From Actinomycetes bacterium (GTDB taxonomy: Bacteria > Actinomycetota > Acidimicrobiia > Acidimicrobiales > Ilumatobacteraceae), in contig JAKOUY010000037.1 in NCBI GenBank assembly GCA_029782355.1, forward strand, positions 124,001 through 188,000: DNA of 64,000 nucleotides. Direction: 5' to 3'. The notes beneath the pieces are model-generated. The model saw only the letters and a list, made by a program, of their open reading frames with translations, was not told the DNA's origin and did not search any database. Position numbers and translations under genes: made by a program. Shown here in pieces: positions 1 to 7,327 of the stretch (the first letter of the stretch is position 1; each line of letters opens with the position of its first letter).

Positions 1-43
1 GTCGCTGCGGCAGGAACCAACGACGTGAGAGTGACCGTCGCCC

Positions 44-238
44 TTACCACTCGCCTCGCCGCCGAACCCCACCCACCGCCACCCGCAGCACCAACAGCAA
101 GACGGCCGCAACCATGAGAGCCGGCAGGACTTGTGCCAGCAGCTTCCAGGCGATGTAGACCCCGGCTGCTGTGGCGAGCAGTGTCAGCACTGCCCGCCAC
201 AGCTTGGAGCTGAGTCCTTCAGGACTGGGATAGGACAT
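44..238 (-). CDS. small membrane protein, function unknown
   Basis: A 64-residue protein with one long or two short hydrophobic segments (about residues 14-53), ending in a basic tail with consecutive arginines. I do not recognise the family. It is the last of three small minus-strand genes (with those at 270-575 and 592-990) in the acquired segment. Small membrane proteins like this are common next to integrated plasmids and phages, but no transfer or integrase gene is visible inside the window. It starts at ATG 238. Moderate confidence that it is a gene; no function can be given. Confidence 0.45.
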   Translation of the reverse strand: MSYPSPEGLSSKLWRAVLTLLATAAGVYIAWKLLAQVLPALMVAAVLLLVLRVAVGGVRRRGEW

Positions 239-269
239 GACCGTGTGTTCCTGCCAAGCACTCGTTGGT

Positions 270-575
270 TCAGGCGCTTGGGTCCAGGTCGTCGTGTGGC
301 CAGCGTCGGGTGACGATGACGTTCCGGGAACGGTGGGAACTGGCTCGGGTGCTGGTCGAACCGGTGGTGCTCCGTCCGGCTGCCTCAGTCATGGCGACAA
401 AGGCATCACGGGTCAGGTCATGCAGACGACGTTGGGCCTCCAGGGATTGGAGACGCAGCGCTGTCAGCCGAGAGGTGTGCTCCAGCTCATCGTCGTGGTG
501 TCCGATGCCGAAGCCGAACAGGAAGGCTCCGGTCAGGGACATGACGGTGAGCAGCAGGAAGAGGATCAGCAGCAT
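270..575 (-). CDS. small membrane-anchored protein, function unknown
   Basis: A 101-residue protein. Residues 1-25 form one hydrophobic helix rich in Leu and Phe, followed by an acidic stretch, a heptad-like helical region (about residues 30-65) and a Ser/Thr/Arg-rich tail. The pattern is an N-terminal membrane anchor with a short cytoplasmic coiled coil. The ATG at 575 has GGAAGGAG about 6 nt upstream on the minus strand, which supports translation. It lies between two other small genes of the same strand, probably in one transcript from the 991-1091 divergent region. No family recognised. Confidence 0.5.
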   Translation of the reverse strand: MLLILFLLLTVMSLTGAFLFGFGIGHHDDELEHTSRLTALRLQSLEAQRRLHDLTRDAFVAMTEAAGRSTTGSTSTRASSHRSRNVIVTRRWPHDDLDPSA

Positions 576-591
576 GGCTCGCTCCTTCCTC

Positions 592-990
592 TCAGCGCCG
601 TGATTCGCGGCAGTAGTCGGTGACGAGATCAGCGATGATCTCGCCCTTGCCCAGGCGAGCCATGTCGCTGAAGAACTTCAGCTCGTCAGCCAGGAAGGGA
701 TCGTTCTGTGCCAAGACTGCGCTGTACTTGGACAGCATCGCCTGACCTGTCATTGCTTCCCGGACAACTCGATCCACTTCCTGGCTCTTGACCGTGGCGA
801 CGACCGACTCGGCAACGACTTCCGCTGTACGGACAATCTCACGGGCTTGGGTGCGAGCAACACTGAGCTGAACCGCTCGCTGCAGGACGGCCAGCTCCTT
901 AGCTGCCCGGCGGTCCGCCGGACGAACGCTCGGCACTGGCAACGAGGATGCGGCTGGGGCCAGCCGCTGGAGGTTGGTGGATGGGGACAT
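592..990 (-). CDS. hypothetical helical protein
   Basis: 132 residues from ATG 990. This start was chosen because AGAGGA lies 3 nt before it; the open frame runs further upstream, but that part is low-complexity, Arg-rich and lacks a ribosome site. The product has a Pro/Ala-rich N-terminus, then a charged, predominantly helical body (about residues 25-125) without Cys or membrane segments. It is transcribed away from the regulator-like gene at 1092. No known domain recognised. It is probably cargo or structural baggage of the integrated element. Confidence 0.5.
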   Translation of the reverse strand: MSPSTNLQRLAPAASSLPVPSVRPADRRAAKELAVLQRAVQLSVARTQAREIVRTAEVVAESVVATVKSQEVDRVVREAMTGQAMLSKYSAVLAQNDPFLADELKFFSDMARLGKGEIIADLVTDYCRESRR

Positions 991-1058
991 TGGTTCCTCT
1001 CTGACCATCGACGGGTGTGTCGGTGGGCAGACATCACCTTCCGATATGTCCGGGTGGT

Positions 1059-1080
1059 GGGGATAGGCGAACCAATCCCC
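1059..1080. promoter_or_regulatory. inverted repeat, possible operator in divergent promoter region
   Basis: GGGGAT at 1059-1064 and its exact reverse complement ATCCCC at 1075-1080 flank a 10-nt spacer, 11 nt before the ATG of the regulator-like gene. A partial copy (GGGGACATTGGTTCC, 984-998) overlaps the start of the opposite gene. The position fits autoregulation of the divergent pair. This rests on symmetry and place only. Confidence 0.3.
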
Positions 1081-1091
1081 AAGATGTGGAC

Positions 1092-1844
1092 ATGGCAGTG
1101 GACATTGATCGGACACTGGAACAGCTGAAGAAGTTGCGGGAAGGCCGAGGCCTTCGCGCTGATCGCCTGGCTGGAAGTCCAGCCGTGCTGTCGTCGCTCG
1201 CGACCAGCGACCCGGAAGAAGGGCTGCAGGCCCTGCAGCTGATCGTGCAGCGCATGGGTGACGGTGAGCGCACCCGCGCTCTACGCGTCGACTTCGGATG
1301 GGACCTCGACGAGCTGCTCGGCCGGGCACCGTCGAGTCGAGAGCTGGACTACCTAGGCGAACGCCGGCAGACCTACGCCAGCCTGGTGGGCCGTGACGTG
1401 AAGACACTGAGCCGTTGGTCAGATCAGACGTTGGCAGAGCTGAGAGCCAAGCTGCTGGCTGACCAGTTCGATGGGAACGTCATCATCACGGCAGGAGTGA
1501 AGAGCCGACGGACAGTCGGTGTTGACGTGATTCGATACGAAGCCAGTGACGACGAGTGGCGGCATGGCACTAGCACGGCGTACAAGAACCCGGACGACAG
1601 CTCGCTCCCATTGGTGCTGTACGGCTTCCCACGGGACTGGAGACCAAAGAGCATCCGCTTCGTCATCGCCTTCACCGACAAGGAGGACCAACCGAAGGAA
1701 GTGTGGGCGCTGGTGGCCGACACGGTGCTCGATGTCGGCTTCGGGCATGAGCGGCATCCCGTCGAGATGGTCGACGGCATGGCTAGGTGCAGGATCGAGA
1801 ACCCGAGGCGGGACCAGCTTTATGGGGTGTGGTGGGGGTGGTAG
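1092..1844 (+). CDS. regulator-like protein of an actinobacterial uncharacterised family
   Basis: 250 residues from ATG 1092. The open frame runs further upstream but only over non-coding-like sequence across the inverted repeat. The first 110 residues are helical with a Leu/Arg-rich repeat pattern, followed by a segment (about residues 95-120: VGRDVKTLSRWSDQTLAELR) that looks like the recognition part of a helix-turn-helix. The C-terminal 120 residues are beta-rich with many aromatics, ending in Trp-Gly-Trp. I recall similar N-terminal regions in Streptomyces hypothetical proteins but cannot name the family. The location at the head of the oxygenase/ATP-grasp block suggests a regulator or sensor. 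That is inference. Confidence 0.6.
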   Translation: MAVDIDRTLEQLKKLREGRGLRADRLAGSPAVLSSLATSDPEEGLQALQLIVQRMGDGERTRALRVDFGWDLDELLGRAPSSRELDYLGERRQTYASLVGRDVKTLSRWSDQTLAELRAKLLADQFDGNVIITAGVKSRRTVGVDVIRYEASDDEWRHGTSTAYKNPDDSSLPLVLYGFPRDWRPKSIRFVIAFTDKEDQPKEVWALVADTVLDVGFGHERHPVEMVDGMARCRIENPRRDQLYGVWWGW

Positions 1845-1868
1845 CAGACTGAAGTCTCGTACCGCCGC

Positions 1869-1897
1869 TCGACAGCCGACCGACAATGTATTATATT
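1869..1897 (+). promoter_or_regulatory. promoter of the 2OG-Fe(II) oxygenase gene
   Basis: TCGACA (1869-1874), a 17-nt spacer and TATATT (1892-1897) match the -35/-10 pattern of the housekeeping sigma factor. The oxygenase ATG is 10 nt after the -10 box, so the transcript would be leaderless or nearly so. A shifted -10 reading (TATTAT, 1889-1894) is also possible. Confidence 0.5.
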
Positions 1898-1907
1898 AGA
1901 GATCGAG

Positions 1908-2852
1908 ATGAGAGCGAAGAAAATTACTCCGATAGTAGATCTCTCCGGCGATACGTCCGAAGCTTTCTGCACGGGTCAGAACGATCCGGCTTTGGTCAGT
2001 CGCCTGCAAAATCAAATCTCCGAGAAGGGATTCGTGTATGTTCGTCCTTCTTCGGCGACCTTCGCCTCGATTGAAGAGTTGCGACGCTATAGTCTGTCCT
2101 TCTTCCTACAGCCAACTCGCTTAAAACGGAAAGTCAGCCTCAGGCCGGGGGCGTATCGAGGATGGACCCCATCTGGCGTAGAGACGGCTGATGGGCGAAG
2201 ACAGCCGGACATCAAGGAGATACTGTCCTTCGGGAACGGCGGCAAGAATGAGGCCGGATGGTATGCGAAGAACCGATTTCCAGAGGGCCTGCCGGAGATT
2301 GAGCGGAGCGTGGGCGAATGTCTAGAAAACCTGTCGCGAACGATGGACGACATTTCCGAGGTTCTGGCGAGCGCGTTTCCCGAGCCGTTCGGACACGCCA
2401 GTGATCTATTTCGTGAACCTCTCGATATCTTGAATATTAACTATTACCAGCCGAGCAAAGGCCCCTCATCGCCTACTATGAATGTGGGGAGTCACAAGGA
2501 CTTCGGCTTCATGACTCTGATTTCTCCGATGCCCGGTGGATCCTCCGGACTACAACTCTCAATCGCTGGTCGGTGGAGGAACGTCAACCTGCCAGCCGGC
2601 ACCTTGCTGCTTGTATTTGGTGAACTGGCCGAGGCCTGGACGCAGTCCATCATTCATGCCCCGGTTCATCGAGTTAACGGATTTGGTGCATCGCTTGACC
2701 GCGTTTCACTGGTGTACTTCAGATCCCCAAATCCTGCCCAGGTAATTCCCACCTCACGACGCTCACGGACCGTCGGCGAGTTTCTTCTAGACCGGCTTCG
2801 TTCTGTTCGAGCCGACCGCAGACCTCGTCTCGACGCAAATGTTCGCAACTAG
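1908..2852 (+). CDS. 2-oxoglutarate/Fe(II)-dependent oxygenase, isopenicillin N synthase family
   Basis: A 314-residue non-haem iron oxygenase. The facial triad is visible as His196-x-Asp198 and His254, and the co-substrate motif as Arg265-x-Ser267. The fold order (N-terminal variable region, then double-stranded beta-helix about residues 170-275) and length suit the isopenicillin N synthase/plant DIOX family. Members hydroxylate, desaturate or cyclise small molecules or peptides using 2-oxoglutarate and O2; the substrate here is unknown. The gene converges on the ATP-grasp gene, sharing the palindrome CTAG in which each strand reads its own TAG stop. Lower GC than the chromosome indicates transfer. 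With the ATP-grasp and methyltransferase genes it may form a tailoring cassette. Confidence 0.85.
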   Translation: MRAKKITPIVDLSGDTSEAFCTGQNDPALVSRLQNQISEKGFVYVRPSSATFASIEELRRYSLSFFLQPTRLKRKVSLRPGAYRGWTPSGVETADGRRQPDIKEILSFGNGGKNEAGWYAKNRFPEGLPEIERSVGECLENLSRTMDDISEVLASAFPEPFGHASDLFREPLDILNINYYQPSKGPSSPTMNVGSHKDFGFMTLISPMPGGSSGLQLSIAGRWRNVNLPAGTLLLVFGELAEAWTQSIIHAPVHRVNGFGASLDRVSLVYFRSPNPAQVIPTSRRSRTVGEFLLDRLRSVRADRRPRLDANVRN

Positions 2853-3748
2853 GCGATTAGAGCCTGTTGACAGATGGACCGGTAGAACGCGCACGCTGCA
2901 TCCCGATGGAAGCTCCCCAGTCCAGCAAAATTCTCAAAACAGATTCCTGAGTTCAACTCGAGCACCATTGTGTCGCCGCCTCTGATCGTTACAACGTCCA
3001 CGGCGCAGACTGAGAGGCCTACGATGTTGGCCGCGCGCAGCGCCATGCGCATAGCCGCCGAGTCGGGTGGAAACAGCTCGACTGCAGATACCTTGGCGCC
3101 TAGGCAAAGGTTAAACATTGGGAGCGCGTTGGTGTCGAGGTTTGCGGTCTTGCGATAGCTCAGGTGGCAAACGTCTGCGAGGATTAAGTATCGGTCCTCA
3201 TGGATAATGTCCAGTTTCGGCTGCACCAATATTCCGGAGTGCCTTCGAAGTAACTCCAGCCCAGCTTTGTAAGCAGTGTCCAAATCAAAAAAGACATCGA
3301 CGTCGACACCGGATGTGCCGTCATTTGGCTTTAGGACGACCGGATAGGTCGCCCTTATAAGAGCGTTGAAAAGCACCTCGTTGGAAGGCGTACTGCTAAT
3401 CCACGCCTGCCGCACCGGTTCTAGGACGAGCTGAGAGTCTACGCACGGAATGCTGCTGCGTCGTAGGAGGTCAGCAGTCGCAGCCTTGTCATTAGCAATC
3501 TGCGAAGCCACGCTCGTGTTAAGTGAAAACTGGAAGCCATAGCTGCGGAGAGTGTTCCGGCCAAGGCACGTTTCGGTCATCCAGCCGCCGTAGTAGTCAG
3601 AGTAGCGGGCCCCGAGTGTCCTGGCAATGGACTCCAAGGCCACATTTAGGTACCTGCGTGGTCCGGTCGGCGGTATGGCGCTCTCGTGCTGCACCGACTC
3701 AGAATAGCTCGTTGCTGAGACGAAGCGGCCGACTGCGAGCTGCGACAA
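2849..3748 (-). CDS. ATP-grasp ligase, D-Ala-D-Ala ligase/RimK-like fold
   Basis: A 299-residue ATP-grasp protein. The central domain shows the ATP-binding strand and glycine loop (VVLKPNDGTSG, Lys140). The C-terminal metal site is Asp251 with Glu264 and Asn266 in LELNSG. A DK motif near residue 87 is typical of short ATP-grasp ligases. Such enzymes form a carboxylate-amine (amide) or ester bond through an acyl phosphate; some modify ribosomal peptides. The frame opens at TTG 3748 with no strong ribosome site; the N-terminal about 25 residues are uncertain. A Cys-rich short ORF ends 33 nt upstream on the same strand. The substrate is unknown. Confidence 0.8.
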   Translation of the reverse strand: MSQLAVGRFVSATSYSESVQHESAIPPTGPRRYLNVALESIARTLGARYSDYYGGWMTETCLGRNTLRSYGFQFSLNTSVASQIANDKAATADLLRRSSIPCVDSQLVLEPVRQAWISSTPSNEVLFNALIRATYPVVLKPNDGTSGVDVDVFFDLDTAYKAGLELLRRHSGILVQPKLDIIHEDRYLILADVCHLSYRKTANLDTNALPMFNLCLGAKVSAVELFPPDSAAMRMALRAANIVGLSVCAVDVVTIRGGDTMVLELNSGICFENFAGLGSFHRDAACAFYRSICQQALIA

Positions 3749-3781
3749 TCCAGTTGCGATGTGGAGGCATCCAATGCCAAG

Positions 3782-4021
3782 TTAGTCGGTCAACGACATC
3801 CCGCCGCACGCGTCACAGCTAAGCACCGAGCAGGGCAGCTCCGTGAGCTCAAGCTTCGTTCGCTCTTCGCGATGCGCGCAGTTAACGCTCGTCGTCGCGA
3901 TCCCGCCGGTGTCGGTGAGCGTCGCTACCCGACATGCTGAGTCAGACACTTCAAGCGACGTGTGCGCCAGACCTGCCACGTACACCGCAGTTCCGCCCAA
4001 TATTGTGGTCGCGATCGACAA
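3782..4021 (-). CDS. candidate short Cys-rich peptide upstream of the ATP-grasp gene
   Basis: A 79-codon frame on the ATP-grasp strand, opening at TTG 4021 (GTG at 3985 or 3979 are alternatives) and ending 33 nt before the ATP-grasp start. Its third positions are mostly G or C and its composition is protein-like rather than Arg-rich. The last 20 residues hold three cysteines in CSVLSCDAC followed by Gly-Gly, after an acidic, Leu-rich stretch. This shape (leader plus Cys-rich tail, next to an ATP-grasp ligase, methyltransferase and oxygenase) resembles a modified-peptide precursor, but I recognise no known leader. It could equally be chance or a decayed gene; a second minus frame just upstream (from ATG 4083) also looks protein-like. 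Confidence 0.35.
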   Translation of the reverse strand: MSIATTILGGTAVYVAGLAHTSLEVSDSACRVATLTDTGGIATTSVNCAHREERTKLELTELPCSVLSCDACGGMSLTD

Positions 4022-4220
4022 GAACGACGGTCACCACGACCGATCAAGTCCACGTCGGGTAGCCCGAGAAGGATCTCGCGCATCCCCAGAGGAACCCGAT
4101 TCCAAGACGGCCTCCGTGATCCGGTACGGGCGAGCGGCAGCGGATACGAACCGACATCACTGGTCCGGTGCATCCCTTACGCACGAGCACGAGTCGCGAG
4201 TTGACGAGTGATCTAGGGCA

Positions 4221-4249
4221 TTGACAAAACGCGGAAGACGTCCTATGGT
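4221..4249 (+). promoter_or_regulatory. consensus promoter of the methyltransferase gene
   Basis: TTGACA (4221-4226), a 17-nt spacer and TATGGT (4244-4249). The ATG at 4257 is 8 nt from the last base of the -10 box, which places the transcription start on or beside the start codon: a leaderless mRNA. This rules out the upstream TTG at 4221 as a start codon, since it is part of the -35 box. Confidence 0.7.
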
Positions 4250-4256
4250 CTATGGA

Positions 4257-5057
4257 ATGCCCGACTCTTCGCCGGAACCAGCGCTGTTTTCCGACGGCGA
4301 CGTCGAATATATCCGACTACGAAGCATGGAGGCTGCATATGACGATGAGTCGATAGCTGTCTTCGGGACGATTGGCGTCTCTGCCGGCTGGCGATGCCTC
4401 GACGTAGGCGCAGGTGCAGGCTCCGTCGCGATTGCAATGAAAGAGCGAGCCGGGTCGGTGTGGGCACTTGACATAAATGCTGAACACCTTCGAAAGTTGG
4501 AGTCCGTCGAGTTTCGAGTGATTGAGGCGGATCTCACGGCGGCGCTCGCGCAGTCGGACATTATTCCCGACGGGCTGGACTTGGTGCACAGTCGACTCCT
4601 GTTCGGTCTCTTTCGAGATCCAGTAAACGAGATTCTTGGTCTTTGTAGTCGCTTGAAACCCGGAGGCTGGATATATATCGAAGAGTTCGACGACATCACC
4701 TTCAGTGCAGCGTCTGGAAGCAGACGGTCGATTGACCTACATCGTAAGGTGGTAGATGCCAAGAATGCCGCATGGGCTCGAAAGGGACTCGATAGCTACG
4801 TCGGACGCCAAGTCTTGCAGTGGATTCATTTCGCCGGAATCGAGCGTGCCGAAGCATTCGGGAGTTGCAAGGTAAGACTCAGCGGAACCGATCAAATCAG
4901 GCCGTGGGCACTATCGCTACCTGGCATGCGCGACGCCCTGATCCGCGAAGGTCTTACAAGCGACGAGTTCGAAGAATATCGGGAGCAGCTCGAACGACCC
5001 GGATTCTCCTATCTCAGTCCAACCATGATCCGAACATTCGGGCAGTCTCGTCGCTGA
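4257..5057 (+). CDS. class I SAM-dependent methyltransferase
   Basis: 266 residues. Motif I of the Rossmann-like SAM-binding domain is CLDVGAGAGSVA (about residues 47-58). The acidic residue ending strand 2 (WALDIN, about 72-77), motif II (DGLDLVHSR, about 107-115) and the post-II LKPGGWIYIEE (about 138-148) follow in the usual order. A helical C-terminal part (about 165-260) would form the substrate cap, as in Methyltransf_11/25-type small-molecule methyltransferases. The acceptor is unknown. The start at ATG 4257 is set by the promoter geometry. It is divergent from the ATP-grasp gene and convergent with the PRTase-like gene 50 nt away; low GC like its neighbours. Confidence 0.8.
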   Translation: MPDSSPEPALFSDGDVEYIRLRSMEAAYDDESIAVFGTIGVSAGWRCLDVGAGAGSVAIAMKERAGSVWALDINAEHLRKLESVEFRVIEADLTAALAQSDIIPDGLDLVHSRLLFGLFRDPVNEILGLCSRLKPGGWIYIEEFDDITFSAASGSRRSIDLHRKVVDAKNAAWARKGLDSYVGRQVLQWIHFAGIERAEAFGSCKVRLSGTDQIRPWALSLPGMRDALIREGLTSDEFEEYREQLERPGFSYLSPTMIRTFGQSRR

Positions 5058-5107
5058 AATATCGTTCAGCATATGCGTCACGTGCGACTTGGTTTGAGCT
5101 GTCCATG

Positions 5108-7327
5108 CTACCGCGCCATCAGCGCGGCGATGCGAAGCATCATTTTGACGTACGGATCATCTTGTGCGGCAGTAGTGACTACTTCGGAGAGTGTGAACGG
5201 CAGATTCCCACACGCAATTGCGAACGCGAGTTCCTGACAACTGGCTAGTGGCAGTGGACCTTGAGCCCACTCGCTGATGCACTCCATGAGTTCGGAATCT
5301 GCACCCGGTCCGCGAAGTAGTCCTTTTGGGAATGTGCGAAAGAGGCCATACAAGAAGACGTGGTCATAGTAGGCTTCGAGTGCGGCTCTGACGTCCACGA
5401 CATCGATAGTGCGACCGTTTCTTGAGTCCCTAAACGTCAGAAGTATTCTCTCGGCGGCAGAGGCGGCCGCGGCGAATGCGACCGGCGCGCTGAGTTCGCC
5501 GAAGAACGATCCGAAAGTTCGATGCGTTGCAGGATCCTCCATCGCGCTCGTCCAGTGACGATCGTATGCGAAGGTCTGGTTTAACTCACGTATCCGGTCG
5601 TTTATTTGTACTCGTTGTGAATCGTTACGATCAAACAGCTGTCTGGCGGATCGTAGGAGTTCGGTTTCAATGCAAAATGGGCAACGACTATCGGGGGCCA
5701 TGTAGACCCTGTTAGCAAATCCGATCCCGGCCGAGGTCGGCGTTCTGTATCGGCGAGCAAGGCGCTGTTCTGCGCGAGAGTTCGCGCCAGGGTTAGTGGG
5801 ACTGGATATGTCAGAGCGCGTACCCGACGGCCGCAGCACTAAGACAAACAAGCCGATCGCGGGGTTTGTCCCATTGCCAGGTAAGGCGGCACACCGATAA
5901 TTGATTCGCTCGCGGAACCTTGCGAGCGTCCATCCGCTTACAGCCACCTCGGCGAGGATTAGAGGTTGTCGAGCCGAAATGATCTTTTCGGCGTCCGCTG
6001 CCGAGACGTCGTCACGATCGGTTAGCAGTATTCGCGCTGAAGGCAACGCAAGGGACGCAATCGCGATTCGATGCTCTTGTGCAGACCCGCCCGGTATGAC
6101 TATGAGGTCTGCGTCGGGACTGTGGGCTGACAGCCGATGTGTCGCGGTCTCAACCATCTCTTGGTCAGAATATAGACGCTCAACGTCTATCCAGTAAGCT
6201 CGATGTACCCCCAAAGGGTCCCCTCCGTGGGTGACGAGCGAGTCCGTGCGTTCTACGGCCTCCCAGAAAGGTTTGCCTTCACGTGCGAGCGTGGGCGATA
6301 CTTTGATGCGATTCCATTCGTAGTGCGATCTAACCTCGTATGTCGCAGTATCGATAGCAAGAAGCCCTTTGCCTGCACAACGGCTACACTCTCCCGTATT
6401 CGTCGTCGGCGTGGAAGTGTCCGTCGGGAGCTGAGACGACTTGTGTGAAGACACGGGAAACCGACATAACGAACTATGTTCCTCTCCCTCCTCAGACCCG
6501 GTTGCGTCGACGACTATCACAATTAGGTCGTCGACGCCCTTTAGCGCTTCAAGTGCACGCACAGTCGAACCACTAGAACTGACGGACACTATGAAGACAA
6601 TTCGCTTGTCATCCCCGTGTCGCTCTCGAAGGAGATCGAGCGACTCCGCCAGGTTGCTCGCGGCGGGATAGCCGGCGAAAGCATCTACTGTCAGCGTACA
6701 ACCGTCGAGCGATGCTTGACACCGCAGATGCTCGAGCAGGCTCAGGATGGATCCCGTGTCCGCCACGACAACGTCATGGTTCTTCAGGAGGGGGAGAATC
6801 CAGTCGGCCACCAACGCGATATTCGCCGGTCGGGTCAGCACACTTGCAAATCGTATAAATGAGTCGGCGTGCAAGCCTGATGGTAGTTCAAATACGCAGT
6901 CATCAGCGCGGTATATAGCTCCCGACTCTTCAGCAAGGGCGCTGAGCTCTGCGGATCGGACGAACGCGTTGAGCAACGAACCATCCAGTGGGGATTGGTC
7001 GGAAGGTCCATGGAGGAGGCTACATCCTATTGGCGAACCCATGGGCGAGCGTCCGACTGCCCAGATGTAGCTATTCGGCGCGAGGGTTTCGAGGGCTGGG
7101 GAGCTTTCGAGCCTGCTCAGCGTCTCCGGCGAGGACGTACGCAACACGAGATGCCCGTTGGATCCTACGTGTTGTATTGCTTCCTGGTGTTTTCGAATTT
7201 CGTTGACGAGCCACGAGGAGGCCGGTTTCGGGCTTGGTAACTCAACTATCGCGAGTCGGGAATCGCCGACGTTCATGTGCTCTAGCTCGAGTACGCTTCC
7301 GTGCGTAGCTCGCGAATATAGAATCAT
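5108..7327 (-). CDS. large protein with two degenerate phosphoribosyltransferase-like domains
   Basis: 739 residues. Residues about 145-275 resemble orotate phosphoribosyltransferase: an LPSGLHADSFIRF-type segment, a VVVADTGS strand-loop, and where the PRPP loop belongs (DDxxTTGxT in active enzymes) VSVSSSGST at 247-255, lacking the acidic pair. Residues about 405-475 repeat the pattern with AEVAVSGWT at 459-467, again without Asp-Asp. CxxC pairs at 314/317 and 549/552 could bind zinc. The C-terminal 180 residues are helical. No membrane segment. It overlaps the ATPase gene stop by 4 nt (ATGA), so the two are translationally coupled. Family inferred from motifs; a ligand-sensing or nucleotide-binding role is more likely than classic PRPP chemistry, but this is unproven. 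Confidence 0.6.
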   Translation of the reverse strand: MILYSRATHGSVLELEHMNVGDSRLAIVELPSPKPASSWLVNEIRKHQEAIQHVGSNGHLVLRTSSPETLSRLESSPALETLAPNSYIWAVGRSPMGSPIGCSLLHGPSDQSPLDGSLLNAFVRSAELSALAEESGAIYRADDCVFELPSGLHADSFIRFASVLTRPANIALVADWILPLLKNHDVVVADTGSILSLLEHLRCQASLDGCTLTVDAFAGYPAASNLAESLDLLRERHGDDKRIVFIVSVSSSGSTVRALEALKGVDDLIVIVVDATGSEEGEEHSSLCRFPVSSHKSSQLPTDTSTPTTNTGECSRCAGKGLLAIDTATYEVRSHYEWNRIKVSPTLAREGKPFWEAVERTDSLVTHGGDPLGVHRAYWIDVERLYSDQEMVETATHRLSAHSPDADLIVIPGGSAQEHRIAIASLALPSARILLTDRDDVSAADAEKIISARQPLILAEVAVSGWTLARFRERINYRCAALPGNGTNPAIGLFVLVLRPSGTRSDISSPTNPGANSRAEQRLARRYRTPTSAGIGFANRVYMAPDSRCPFCIETELLRSARQLFDRNDSQRVQINDRIRELNQTFAYDRHWTSAMEDPATHRTFGSFFGELSAPVAFAAAASAAERILLTFRDSRNGRTIDVVDVRAALEAYYDHVFLYGLFRTFPKGLLRGPGADSELMECISEWAQGPLPLASCQELAFAIACGNLPFTLSEVVTTAAQDDPYVKMMLRIAALMAR

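Noticed and set aside
3925-4083. Possible ISL3-type transposase N-terminus on the minus strand
   Set aside because: Only a short LLGLPDVDLIG-like run supports it; no DDE residues or terminal repeats nearby.
3843-4211. 122-codon plus-strand frame between ATP-grasp and methyltransferase genes
   Set aside because: Composition is Ser/Arg-rich, no ribosome site, and its end runs up against the methyltransferase promoter; probably a shadow of the minus-strand frames.
4221-4256. TTG 4221 as start of the methyltransferase
   Set aside because: The TTG is part of a consensus -35 box; the ATG at 4257 fits the promoter and the domain start.
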